From Arcobacter suis CECT 7833 (GTDB lineage Bacteria > Campylobacterota > Campylobacteria > Campylobacterales > Arcobacteraceae), in NCBI RefSeq assembly GCF_003544815.1, contig NZ_CP032100.1:620001-684000 (forward strand): a stretch of 64,000 nt of DNA, in the 5' to 3' direction. Positions 44,885 to 52,914 of this stretch are shown here, piece by piece (positions within the stretch are counted from its first letter, which is position 1; every line of letters begins with the position of its first letter). The translations under genes and the position numbers were made by a program. The notes beneath the pieces were generated by a model that was not told where the DNA came from, made no database searches, and saw only the letters and a program-made list of their open reading frames with translations.

Positions 44885-45803
44885 AAAAGCACTAGTGCTA
44901 CTTAACATGGGTGGAGCTAGAAATAAAGCTGAATTAAAAATGTTTTTAACAAATATGTTTAACGATAAAAATATAATAACGGTGAAAAGTAGCCTACTTA
45001 GAAAAGTAATTGCAACTTTTATTGTAAGTTCAAGACTTGATAGTGCTTGGCAAAACTATGAAAAAATAGGAAATGAATCACCAATAAATAAATTAACTGA
45101 AAAATTAATTCAAAAAGCAAATAAAAAAATAGAAGATTTTACAACTTATCAAATCATGAGATACACACCACCTTTTGCAAAAGATGTTATAAATCAAATG
45201 AAAAAAGATGGAATAAAAGAAGTTCTACTTTTGCCACTTTATCCTCAGTATTCAACTACAACTACAAAATCATCTTTTGAAGATTTTATGTATTTTGCTA
45301 AAGGAAATTTTAAAGTGCAAATTATTGAAACATTTTATAGAAATGAAATTTTTAATGAGTGTATTTTAGATGAAATAATTTCAAAAACACCAAATCCAAG
45401 TGAATATAATTTGATTTTTTCAGCACATGGACTTCCTCAAAAAATAGTTGATGCTGGTGATCCTTATGAAATTCAAATGAATGAACATGTAAAAATATTA
45501 TCAGATAAATTACGAGAAAAAGGTATAAACTTTAAATCAATAAATCTAGCATATCAATCAAAAGTCGGACCATTAAAATGGCTTGATCCTTCTCTTGAAG
45601 AGATGTTAAAAAACTTTAAAGACCAAAATGTGATTATTTATCCAATTGCCTTTATCGTTGATAACTCTGAAACAGATTTTGAACTTGATATTGAATATCG
45701 AGAAATTGCTCATGAATTAGGAATAAAAGATTATAAAGTATGTAAATGTGTAAATGATAGTGATGGATTTATTGAAGCTATAAAGGATATTATTAAAAAT
45801 TGA
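44871..45803 (+). CDS. hemH: Ferrochelatase
   Basis: HemH inserts Fe2+ into protoporphyrin IX, the last step of haem synthesis. The 310 residues start LVLLNMGGARNKAEL and contain MRYTPPFAK, LLPLYPQYSTTTTKSSF, FSAHGLPQ with the catalytic His, AYQSKVGPLKWL and PIAFIVDNSETDFELD with the catalytic Glu. The length fits bacterial enzymes. Many cytochromes are encoded in this window. Confidence 0.95.
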   Translation: MQENKKALVLLNMGGARNKAELKMFLTNMFNDKNIITVKSSLLRKVIATFIVSSRLDSAWQNYEKIGNESPINKLTEKLIQKANKKIEDFTTYQIMRYTPPFAKDVINQMKKDGIKEVLLLPLYPQYSTTTTKSSFEDFMYFAKGNFKVQIIETFYRNEIFNECILDEIISKTPNPSEYNLIFSAHGLPQKIVDAGDPYEIQMNEHVKILSDKLREKGINFKSINLAYQSKVGPLKWLDPSLEEMLKNFKDQNVIIYPIAFIVDNSETDFELDIEYREIAHELGIKDYKVCKCVNDSDGFIEAIKDIIKN

Positions 45804-45817
45804 AATAGGAGTTTAAA

Positions 45818-46363
45818 ATGGAAAATCAGGTTTTATTAGAGATTGCAAAAAATTCAATAGAAAAGAAGTTTGATGAAACTGTAAAAATAGATAAAACAAA
45901 ACTTTTAACTGATTTTCCAGAATTATCAAAAAATGGCGCAACTTTTGTAACTTTGACTTTAAATAATCAACTTCGAGGTTGTATTGGTTCTTTACAGGCA
46001 TATCGACCACTTCTTGATGATTTAGTTTCAAATGCAAATGCTGCTGCTTTTGAAGACCCAAGATTTTATGAACTAACTCTTGATGAATTTAAAAAAGTAA
46101 AAATCGAAATCTCTATATTATCAACGCCAATTGAAGTTATTTATACAAATATTGAAGATTTAAAATCGAAAATAAAACCAAATATTCATGGTGTGATTTT
46201 ACAAAAAGATGGACGAAGAAGTACATTTTTACCACAAGTTTGGGAACAACTTTCAACTTTTGAAGAGTTTTTTTCTCATCTTTGTCATAAAGGAAGTTTT
46301 GAAGTAAATTGTTTGGAGTTTCATCCGCACGTTTTTACTTATGAAGTTAAGAAAATAAAATGA
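45818..46363 (+). CDS. amrA: AmmeMemoRadiSam system protein A (AMMECR1 domain)
   Basis: The 181-residue single AMMECR1 domain contains GATFVTLTLNNQLRGCIGS with the conserved LRGCIG hexapeptide, followed by AFEDPRF and EISILSTP. The biochemical function of the family is not established. It forms a three-gene run with the radical SAM and Memo genes; the stop overlaps the next start by 4 bp. The set A-SAM-B in one operon is the defining architecture of the system. Confidence 0.92.
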   Translation: MENQVLLEIAKNSIEKKFDETVKIDKTKLLTDFPELSKNGATFVTLTLNNQLRGCIGSLQAYRPLLDDLVSNANAAAFEDPRFYELTLDEFKKVKIEISILSTPIEVIYTNIEDLKSKIKPNIHGVILQKDGRRSTFLPQVWEQLSTFEEFFSHLCHKGSFEVNCLEFHPHVFTYEVKKIK

Positions 46364-47346
46364 AATTTTACAAACAAGAAAAAGAGCGATTAGTTTGCCT
46401 TTTATGCTCTTATTATTGTAAATTAAAAGTAGGGCAAACAGGAGTTTGTGGAGTAAATAAAAATATTGCTGAAGAAATAAAGTGTTTAGTTTACGGATAT
46501 TTAAGTGCTTTAAATATTGACCCAATTGAAAAAAAACCTCTTTATCACTTTTTACCTTCCTCAACTTCACTTTCTCTTGGAACAGTTGGTTGTAATTTTA
46601 GATGTTCTTTTTGTCAAAACTGGCAAATCTCGCAAAACAATAATATAAATAAAAACAACTATTTTAGCGCAGAAAAAATAGTAAATATTGCAAAAGAAAA
46701 GAAATGCAAATCAATCTCTTATACTTACAATGAACCAACAATTTTTTATCCATTTGCAAGGGACATTGCAATAAAAGCCAAAGAGTTTGGTATAAAATCT
46801 GTTTTTGTTTCAAATGGTTTTGAAAGTGCTGAAGTAATAGCTGATATGAAAGGTGTCATTGATGCCATGAATATTGATTTAAAATCTTTTGATAAAAAAT
46901 ATTATAAAAATTCTTTAGGTGGTGATTTGAAAGTTGTTTGTGATAATTTAATTAATATCAAAAAAAATGGTATTCATCTTGAAATCACAACTTTGATAGT
47001 TCCAACAGTTAATGACTCAAAAGAAGAGTTAGAAAATATAGTAAAGTTTATAAAAGAGAATTTAGGTGTTAATATTCCTTGGCATATTAGTGCTTTTCAT
47101 CCTGATTATAAAGAACAAAATTTAGAGCGAACAGAAGATGAAACTTTACAAATGGCATTTGATATTGCAAAAAGTCATGGGCTAAATTATGTTTATATAG
47201 GAAATAGCACTTTTGAAAATGATACCATTTGTAAAAATTGCGGTGAAGTTCTGATAAAAAGAAAATATTTTAGTGTTTTAGAAAATAGAGTTATAGATGG
47301 CATCTGTCCTAAATGTAAAACAAAAGTTGATGGAGTTTTTAAATGA
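46360..47346 (+). CDS. amrS: AmmeMemoRadiSam system radical SAM enzyme
   Basis: The 328 residues have the radical SAM CxxxCxxC as Cys78, Cys82, Cys85 in GCNFRCSFCQNWQ. The N-terminal Cys-rich stretch (Cys13, 16, 20, 30: CLLCSYYCKL, TGVCGVN) is as in the PflA-like group. A C-terminal CxxC pair set (CKNCGEV near 295, CPKCKTK near 320) probably binds zinc. SYTYNEPTIFYPFARD resembles the pyruvate formate-lyase activase family. The substrate is unknown. It overlaps both neighbours by 4 bp. Confidence 0.92.
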   Translation: MKFYKQEKERLVCLLCSYYCKLKVGQTGVCGVNKNIAEEIKCLVYGYLSALNIDPIEKKPLYHFLPSSTSLSLGTVGCNFRCSFCQNWQISQNNNINKNNYFSAEKIVNIAKEKKCKSISYTYNEPTIFYPFARDIAIKAKEFGIKSVFVSNGFESAEVIADMKGVIDAMNIDLKSFDKKYYKNSLGGDLKVVCDNLINIKKNGIHLEITTLIVPTVNDSKEELENIVKFIKENLGVNIPWHISAFHPDYKEQNLERTEDETLQMAFDIAKSHGLNYVYIGNSTFENDTICKNCGEVLIKRKYFSVLENRVIDGICPKCKTKVDGVFK

Positions 47347-48128
47347 GTATAAGAAAAGCAGTTGTTAGTGGAAGTTTTTATCCAGATACAAAAGAAGAGA
47401 TTTTAAAATATATAAATCATTTTAATAGTATTTGTGTGAATATAAAAACCTTTGAAGATATAAAAGCTATTATTGTTCCTCATGCTGGATATATTTATAG
47501 TGGATTTACTGCAAATTTGGCTTATAAATTAGTTTCAAAAAAAGATATAAAAAGAGTAGTTGTAATTGGACCATCACATAAAGTTTATCTAAAAGGTGCA
47601 AGTGTGGCTTTATATGATGAGTATGAAACACCACTTGGAAATCTAAAAATTGACAAAGAGTTTTCAAAAGATTTAATAGACAAATATGATTTTTTAGATT
47701 TTAATGTGGAGTGTGAATTTGAACACTCAACAGAAACACAAGCTCCATTTATAAAACACTATTTAAAAAACGTACAAATAGTTGAGATTATTTATGGTGA
47801 AATTAATTACGAAGATTTATCAAAAGTTATAAATGAGATTTTATCCAATAGTGATAATTTTGTGGTAATAAGTACAGATTTAAGTCATTTTTATACCCTT
47901 GAAGAAGCGCAGAAAAAAGATAATATTTGTTTAAATGCAATAGATAAAAAGGATTTAGATTTGTTTGATTATTGTGAAGCTTGTGGAAAAACAGGTGTTA
48001 AAGCTATTATAAATTGGGCTATTAAAAATAACTATGAAACGAAAGTGCTAAATTATTGTACAAGTGCTGATGTTACAAAAGATAAAAGCAGAGTTGTTGG
48101 ATATACAACAGCGTTAATAGGAAAATAG
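47343..48128 (+). CDS. amrB: AmmeMemoRadiSam system protein B (Memo-like)
   Basis: The 261-residue Memo-family protein, related to class III extradiol dioxygenases, has SGSFYPD at the N-terminus, IVPHAGYIYSG, VVIGPSHKV, FEHSTETQAPF, and STDLSHF. The His residues and Cys in TSADVTKD... region match the metal site of human MEMO1, which binds copper or iron; I see the His residues but cannot verify the metal. It ends the three-gene set; a YdcF-type gene follows directly. Confidence 0.92.
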   Translation: MSIRKAVVSGSFYPDTKEEILKYINHFNSICVNIKTFEDIKAIIVPHAGYIYSGFTANLAYKLVSKKDIKRVVVIGPSHKVYLKGASVALYDEYETPLGNLKIDKEFSKDLIDKYDFLDFNVECEFEHSTETQAPFIKHYLKNVQIVEIIYGEINYEDLSKVINEILSNSDNFVVISTDLSHFYTLEEAQKKDNICLNAIDKKDLDLFDYCEACGKTGVKAIINWAIKNNYETKVLNYCTSADVTKDKSRVVGYTTALIGK

Positions 48129-48872
48129 ATGTTTGTATTTAAAAAAATTGTTTCAGCTTTTTTGTTACCAATTCCAATTGGTCTTTTTTTACTTCTTTTA
48201 GCTTTTTTTTACTTGATGTTTAATTCATATAAAAAAGCGAAGATATTTTTGTTTTTAGGGCTGGCTTGGTTTTTTATATTTTCATTTCAACCTTTTTCAA
48301 TTGCTCTTTTATCTCCACTTGAAAATTCTCATAAAGCTTTAATTGAAACTCCAAAGGTAAATTACATTTTAGTTTTAGGAAGTGGACATAAAAGTGATGA
48401 GAGTTTGAGTATAACTTCTCAAGTAAAAATGGTAGGAATAAATAGATTAGTTGAAGGAATTAGACACTATAAAAATCTTGAAAATGCAAAACTAATAGTT
48501 TCAGGTTATGGCGCAACTGATGAAAATTCCCACGCTTTAATGCAAGAAAAATTGGCTATCTCTTTGGGTGTAAAACAAGAAGATATTATTAGACTTGATA
48601 CTACTAAAGATACAAAAGAAGAAGCAATTGAAACAAAAAAGATTGTTGGAAATGAAGCTTTGATTTTAGTAACAAGTGCCTCTCATATGAAAAGGTCAGT
48701 TTTATTGTTTCAAAAAGAGGGTTTAAATGTAATTGCAAGTCCAACAAATCATTTGGCTTATGAAGATGACTCTTATTCATCATATTTTTCAGCTAAAAAT
48801 CTGAGAAATTGTGAAATGGCGATTCATGAATATTTAGGATTAATCTATTCTTATCTAAGAAATGATATTTGA
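48129..48872 (+). CDS. YdcF/ElyC/SanA-family (DUF218) membrane protein
   Basis: The 247 residues have two N-terminal membrane segments (about 8-28 and 34-55) and then a DUF218 domain: YILVLGSGHKSDE, LIVSGYGATDE, DTTKDTKEEAIETKK, LVTSASHMKRSVLLF. E. coli ElyC of this family affects envelope and peptidoglycan precursor homeostasis. The start is immediately after the Memo stop, suggesting one operon. Confidence 0.87.
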   Translation: MFVFKKIVSAFLLPIPIGLFLLLLAFFYLMFNSYKKAKIFLFLGLAWFFIFSFQPFSIALLSPLENSHKALIETPKVNYILVLGSGHKSDESLSITSQVKMVGINRLVEGIRHYKNLENAKLIVSGYGATDENSHALMQEKLAISLGVKQEDIIRLDTTKDTKEEAIETKKIVGNEALILVTSASHMKRSVLLFQKEGLNVIASPTNHLAYEDDSYSSYFSAKNLRNCEMAIHEYLGLIYSYLRNDI

Positions 48873-48900
48873 GACAAAATTAATCCAATATCTGATATTA

Positions 48901-48917
48901 TTGCAACAAAGTTGCAA
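48901..48917. promoter_or_regulatory. Palindromic putative operator before the metal ABC transporter genes
   Basis: TTGCAAC-AAA-GTTGCAA, perfect 7-bp arms with a 3-base spacer, 14 bp before the GTG start of the ATPase gene. There is no T-run, so it is not a terminator of the preceding gene. A zinc or other metal repressor site is an inference from position. Confidence 0.5.
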
Positions 48918-48930
48918 ATAAAGGTTTTTA

Positions 48931-49671
48931 GTGGAATTAATAAATATTAGTAATTTATTTTATAAATATCATAAAACAGATGTATTAGAAAATATAAATT
49001 TAACAATAAAAGATAATGATTTTTTAGCAATAATTGGTCCAAACGGTGGAGGAAAATCTACTTTACTAAAACTAATTTTAGGTTTATTAACACCTCAAGA
49101 TGGGAAAATAGACAAAAAAATAAAAAACAATCAAGTGGGATATGTACCTCAAAATACAAATTTGAATATAGATTTTCCAATTACTGCTTTAGAAATAGTT
49201 TTGATGGGACATGTAAGCTCTAAAAAAAAGTTATTTGGATATTCAAAGGAAGATATTGGTTGTGCGATGGCTTCATTAGCAAAAGTTAGTATGGCAGATT
49301 TTGCCAATTCAAAAATTGGTGATTTAAGTGGCGGTCAAAGACAAAGGGTTTTTATAGCAAGGGCTTTGTGTTCTAATCCAAAAATTATGTTGTTAGATGA
49401 ACCAACAGCTAGTATTGACGTAAAAGGTCAAAGGGAAATTTATGAGTTATTAAAAGAGTTAAATAACTCTATTTGTATAGTTGTGGTTAGCCATGATATT
49501 TCAGTTTTATTAAACTATGCAAAAAATGTGGCTCATATAAATAAAAATTTAGTTTATCATTCTTTAGAGAATGTAGAAAAAAATGTAAATACACAAAATG
49601 AACATTTATGTGAAGTTGAACTTTTATCAGCTTTGGGTAAATCTCATGTTTGTTGTGAACATACACATTAA
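48931..49671 (+). CDS. znuC: Zinc/manganese-type ABC transporter ATP-binding protein (ZnuC-like)
   Basis: The 246 residues have Walker A GPNGGGKST, the Q-loop VGYVPQNTN, signature LSGGQRQRVFIARAL, Walker B IMLLDEPTASID and VVSHDIS. The metal ABC (MZT) type is supported by the adjacent ABC-3 permease. The C-terminus is Cys/His-rich (GKSHVCCEHTH), which may bind metal. The start is GTG, 6 bases after AAAGG. No periplasmic binding protein is encoded next to it in this window. Confidence 0.85.
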   Translation: MELINISNLFYKYHKTDVLENINLTIKDNDFLAIIGPNGGGKSTLLKLILGLLTPQDGKIDKKIKNNQVGYVPQNTNLNIDFPITALEIVLMGHVSSKKKLFGYSKEDIGCAMASLAKVSMADFANSKIGDLSGGQRQRVFIARALCSNPKIMLLDEPTASIDVKGQREIYELLKELNNSICIVVVSHDISVLLNYAKNVAHINKNLVYHSLENVEKNVNTQNEHLCEVELLSALGKSHVCCEHTH

Positions 49672-49679
49672 GGGCAAAA

Positions 49680-50480
49680 ATGTTAGAAATATTACAATAT
49701 GATTTTATTCAAAATGCCTTATTAGCTGGAGTTTTAATATCAATAGCTGCTGGAATTATAGGTTCATTAGTTGTTGTAAATAAGATTACTTTTTTAACAG
49801 GTGGAATTGCGCATAGTTCTTATGGTGGAATTGGACTTGCTATTTATATGGGAATCCCAGTTTTATTTGGAGCTACAGTTTTTGCTGTATTAACAGCGAT
49901 TATAATAGCAATTATTACACTAAAAAATAGAAATAGAATAGATGCAATAATTGGGATGATGTGGGCAAGTGGTATGGCTATTGGTATTATATTTGTGGAT
50001 TTAACACCTGGATATAATGTAGATTTAATGTCATATTTATTTGGTTCTATTATTGCAGTTTCAAATGAAGATGTTATATATATGGCTGTTTTAGATGTGT
50101 TTATTATTTCAATAGTTATATTCTTTTATAAACAAATTTTAGCAGTTTCATATGATAGTGAATTTGCAACTTTAAGAGGAATAAATGTAAAGTTTTTTTA
50201 TACATTGATTTTGATTTTAGCGGCACTTTGTGTAGTTGCAGCTATAAAAGCTGTAGGATTGATTTTAGTAATTGCACTTTTAACAATTCCCACATATTTA
50301 GCTGAGAGTTTTTCATCAAAATTATCAACAATGATGATAATTAGCTCTATTTTAGCTACAATATTTACAATTTTAGGATTAATAGTTTCTTACTCTTATG
50401 ATATTAGTTCAGGTGCTAGTATTATTTTAGTTGCAGTTGTTGTTTTAGCAATTGTGAAACTTCTAAGAATAAAAAAATAA
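49680..50480 (+). CDS. znuB: Zinc/manganese-type ABC transporter permease (ZnuB-like)
   Basis: The 266 residues contain about eight membrane segments, with the ABC-3 family blocks FLTGGIAHSSYGGIGLAIY, GMMWASGMAIGIIFVDLTPG and KAVGLILVIALLTIP. It starts 8 bp after the ATPase gene, with GGGCAAAAATG as a weak ribosome-binding site. Together with ZnuC it would import Zn2+ (or Mn2+), pending a binding protein elsewhere. Confidence 0.87.
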   Translation: MLEILQYDFIQNALLAGVLISIAAGIIGSLVVVNKITFLTGGIAHSSYGGIGLAIYMGIPVLFGATVFAVLTAIIIAIITLKNRNRIDAIIGMMWASGMAIGIIFVDLTPGYNVDLMSYLFGSIIAVSNEDVIYMAVLDVFIISIVIFFYKQILAVSYDSEFATLRGINVKFFYTLILILAALCVVAAIKAVGLILVIALLTIPTYLAESFSSKLSTMMIISSILATIFTILGLIVSYSYDISSGASIILVAVVVLAIVKLLRIKK

Positions 50481-50502
50481 AAATTAAAACGGAAAAACCA
50501 AA

Positions 50503-51342
50503 ATGAATGAAAAACAAATAAACGAACATATTTATGTGGGAGAATTAAATACTCTTGCTGTTAATAGAGTTAGTGAACCAGGAATTTATCTAATTAGTGA
50601 TGATCAAACGGAAGTACTATTGCCAAATGCTTATGTTACAAAGTCTATGGAAATAGGTAGTTTTTTGGATGTGTTTATTTACACAGATAGTGAAGACAGA
50701 CTTGTGGCAACTACACTTAAACCTTATGTGTATTTATATGAATTTGCTTCTTTAGAGATAGTTGATTCTATGAAATTTGGCGCTTTTGTGGATATTGGAT
50801 TACCAAAACATATTTTAGTTCCTAAAAATAAACAAAAAGGAACTTACTCTATTGGGAATAGAAAAGTTTTACAACTTCAATTAGATGAAAAAACAAATAG
50901 ATTAATTGCTTCTGAAAAATATGATTTATTAAAAGAGATAAAAGATTTAGAAAAAAATGCTGAGGTTGAAATTATTTTATATTCAAAAACACCACTTGGA
51001 TATAAAGTAATAGTAAATAATTCTTATGATGGAATGATATATCACACTGAGATTTTTGAAAATCTAAAAATAGGTGATACAAAAAGAGCTTATGTGAAAA
51101 ATGTAAGAGATGACAATAAAATAGATATTTCTTTACAAAAAATAGGTGAAAAAGCATCAGGAGATAAGGTTTTTGATGTTTTAGCAAAAGAGGGTGGAAA
51201 ACTAGATTTTACTTACAAAAGCGAAGCCGATGAAATAAAAGAGAAGTTTGGAATTAGTAAAAAAGCTTTTAAGGCATCTTTAACTAAACTAATAGCTGAG
51301 AATAAAATAATTTTAGAAGAGAGCTGTATTAGAGTTAAATAG
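50503..51342 (+). CDS. cvfB: CvfB-family S1 RNA-binding protein
   Basis: The 279 residues include S1-like domains (about 5-65; 70-140 with LEIVDSMKFGAFVDIGLPKHILVP; 150-215 with GYKVIVNNSYDGMIY) followed by a winged-helix C-terminus (EIKEKFGISKKAFKASLTKL). This is the CvfB/YitL architecture; the Staphylococcus protein binds RNA and influences virulence factor expression. It is possibly co-transcribed with znuCB (22 bp). Confidence 0.87.
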   Translation: MNEKQINEHIYVGELNTLAVNRVSEPGIYLISDDQTEVLLPNAYVTKSMEIGSFLDVFIYTDSEDRLVATTLKPYVYLYEFASLEIVDSMKFGAFVDIGLPKHILVPKNKQKGTYSIGNRKVLQLQLDEKTNRLIASEKYDLLKEIKDLEKNAEVEIILYSKTPLGYKVIVNNSYDGMIYHTEIFENLKIGDTKRAYVKNVRDDNKIDISLQKIGEKASGDKVFDVLAKEGGKLDFTYKSEADEIKEKFGISKKAFKASLTKLIAENKIILEESCIRVK

Positions 51343-51440
51343 TAACATTTGCTAAAGTTACATCTTGATTGCAAATAATTAAGACTCTTTTTATCCTATT
51401 TTATTATAATAGCAATAAATATTTTTATTAAGGAAAATAA

Positions 51441-51983
51441 ATGGCAACAACAAAATTAAAAGGTAACGAAGTTACTTTAAGTGGTACAGAATTAAAAGTA
51501 GGAGATATTGCTCCTGTTGTAACAGTAGTAGCAAAAGATTTATCAGATGTTCAAGTAGGTGGTCAAAAAGGTAAAGCTCAAATTATAGTTGTAGTTCCTT
51601 CTTTAGACACAGCAGTTTGTGCAGCAGAAACTAGAAAATTTAATGAAGCAGCAGCAAAAGTTGAAAATGCAGAAGTAATCGTAGTTTCTATGGACTTACC
51701 ATTTGCAATGGGAAGATTTTGTACAACTGAAGGAATTGAAAATCTAACTGTTGGTTCAGATTTTAGAGCAAAAGCATTTGCTAAATCTTATGGTGTTTTA
51801 ATTGCAAGTGGAGCATTAGCTGGTGTTACTTGTAGAGCAGTATTTGTTATTAATGCTTCAGGTGTTATTACATATAAAGAAATTTGTCCTGAAATTACTG
51901 AAGAACCAAATTATGAAGCAGCACTTGCTGCTGTTAATGAAGTTGTATCTACTTCTTGTTGTGGCGGAGGATCTTGCCACTAA
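51441..51983 (+). CDS. tpx: Thiol peroxidase (Tpx) with a Cys-rich C-terminal tail
   Basis: The 180 residues have the Tpx peroxidatic motif PSLDTAVCAAETR with the peroxidatic Cys, and a resolving Cys region at GRFCTTEG; both atypical 2-Cys positions are present. It reduces peroxides with thioredoxin. Unlike usual Tpx (about 165 residues), it ends STSCCGGGSCH, an extra CC-x3-SCH tail that could bind metal. AAGGAAAATAA precedes the ATG, TATAAT lies near 51407, and a strong terminator follows. Confidence 0.93.
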   Translation: MATTKLKGNEVTLSGTELKVGDIAPVVTVVAKDLSDVQVGGQKGKAQIIVVVPSLDTAVCAAETRKFNEAAAKVENAEVIVVSMDLPFAMGRFCTTEGIENLTVGSDFRAKAFAKSYGVLIASGALAGVTCRAVFVINASGVITYKEICPEITEEPNYEAALAAVNEVVSTSCCGGGSCH

Positions 51984-51988
51984 ATCCT

Positions 51989-52013
51989 AAAAGGCCACAG
52001 TTTGTGGCTTTTT
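51989..52013 (+). terminator. Intrinsic terminator after tpx
   Basis: AAAAGGCCACA, loop GTT, TGTGGCTTTTT; GC-rich stem with five T at the end. Confidence 0.88.
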
Positions 52014-52078
52014 ATTCCCTCTTTATCTAAATAAGTAGTATACTATCTTACGCTAAATTTATTAGTAGGAGAAAAATC

Positions 52079-52816
52079 ATGAAAAATTTATTAAAAGTTA
52101 CACTGTTTTTTTTGTTAGGTTTACAAACTTTATTTGCCGCAGGTGTAAATGATGGTTTCGTAGAATACAAAAAAGGAAATAATGAACAAGCTATTGAAAT
52201 ATTTAAAAAAGCCTGCGATGAAGGTGCATCTTCTGGATGTTATAATCTTGGACTTTTATATTACAATGGAACTGAAGTTGAACAAGAGTATTTTAAAGCA
52301 GCAGAGGCTTTTTCAAAAGCTTGTGATGATAATCATACAAAAGCTTGTTATAACTTAGGATATATGTATCAAAATGGTTATGGTGTTAGATTAGATCCAT
52401 TAAAAGCTATTGAATTGTACGAAAAAACTTGCCAAGCTGGACTGGGAGCTTCTTGTTATAATATTTCAAATATGTATGCAGTTGGGGATGGAGTGGAAAA
52501 AGACATTTTCAAAACTGTAGATTATCTGACAAAAGCTTGTAACTTAGATCATTCAAAAGCTTGTTATAACCTAGCTGTTAGATACAATAATGCAGAAGGC
52601 GTTGAAAAAAATCCTCCAAGAGCAGCAATACTTTATGAAAAATCTTGTGATTTAGGTTATCCAAAATCTTGTTACAATTTAGGAATCATGTATGTAAATG
52701 GGGAATATTTTGTAAAAAATAATATTAAAGCTTTAGAATTATTCACAAAAGCTTGTGGCTTGAATCTTCAAGAAGCTTGTGAAGCTTATGACAATTTAAA
52801 AGGTTTAGTATATTAA
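52079..52816 (+). CDS. Secreted Sel1-repeat, cysteine-rich protein (Hcp-like)
   Basis: The 245 residues comprise a signal peptide (1-20, ending in LFAA) and about six Sel1-like repeats of roughly 36 residues, each with a Cys pair (ACDEGASSGCYNLG, ACDDNHTKACYNLG, SCDLGYPKSCYNLG). Paired Cys at repeat positions form disulfides in the Helicobacter Hcp family, some of which have beta-lactamase-like or host-interaction activity. The specific role is unknown. TAGGAGAAAAATC precedes the ATG. A terminator follows. Confidence 0.85.
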   Translation: MKNLLKVTLFFLLGLQTLFAAGVNDGFVEYKKGNNEQAIEIFKKACDEGASSGCYNLGLLYYNGTEVEQEYFKAAEAFSKACDDNHTKACYNLGYMYQNGYGVRLDPLKAIELYEKTCQAGLGASCYNISNMYAVGDGVEKDIFKTVDYLTKACNLDHSKACYNLAVRYNNAEGVEKNPPRAAILYEKSCDLGYPKSCYNLGIMYVNGEYFVKNNIKALELFTKACGLNLQEACEAYDNLKGLVY

Positions 52817-52876
52817 TTCTCTTGTTTATAATCAAGGATTTGAATTTTTATTATTGATATAATTTCTCAAAATCAA

Positions 52877-52904
52877 AAAGCCACTTTCAAAGTGGCTTTA
52901 TTTT
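52877..52904 (+). terminator. Intrinsic terminator after the Sel1-repeat gene
   Basis: AAAGCCACTTT and AAAGTGGCTTT, nearly adjacent arms, then TATTTT. It lies 10 bp before the nnrS start. Confidence 0.82.
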
Positions 52905-52914
52905 AGGAGAAATT

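Noticed and set aside
45813-46061. Minus-strand open frames inside amrA and amrS (also 46253-46570)
   Set aside because: They are antisense to genes with clear family motifs, and the Leu/Phe/Gln-rich translation is typical of reversed AT-rich coding DNA.
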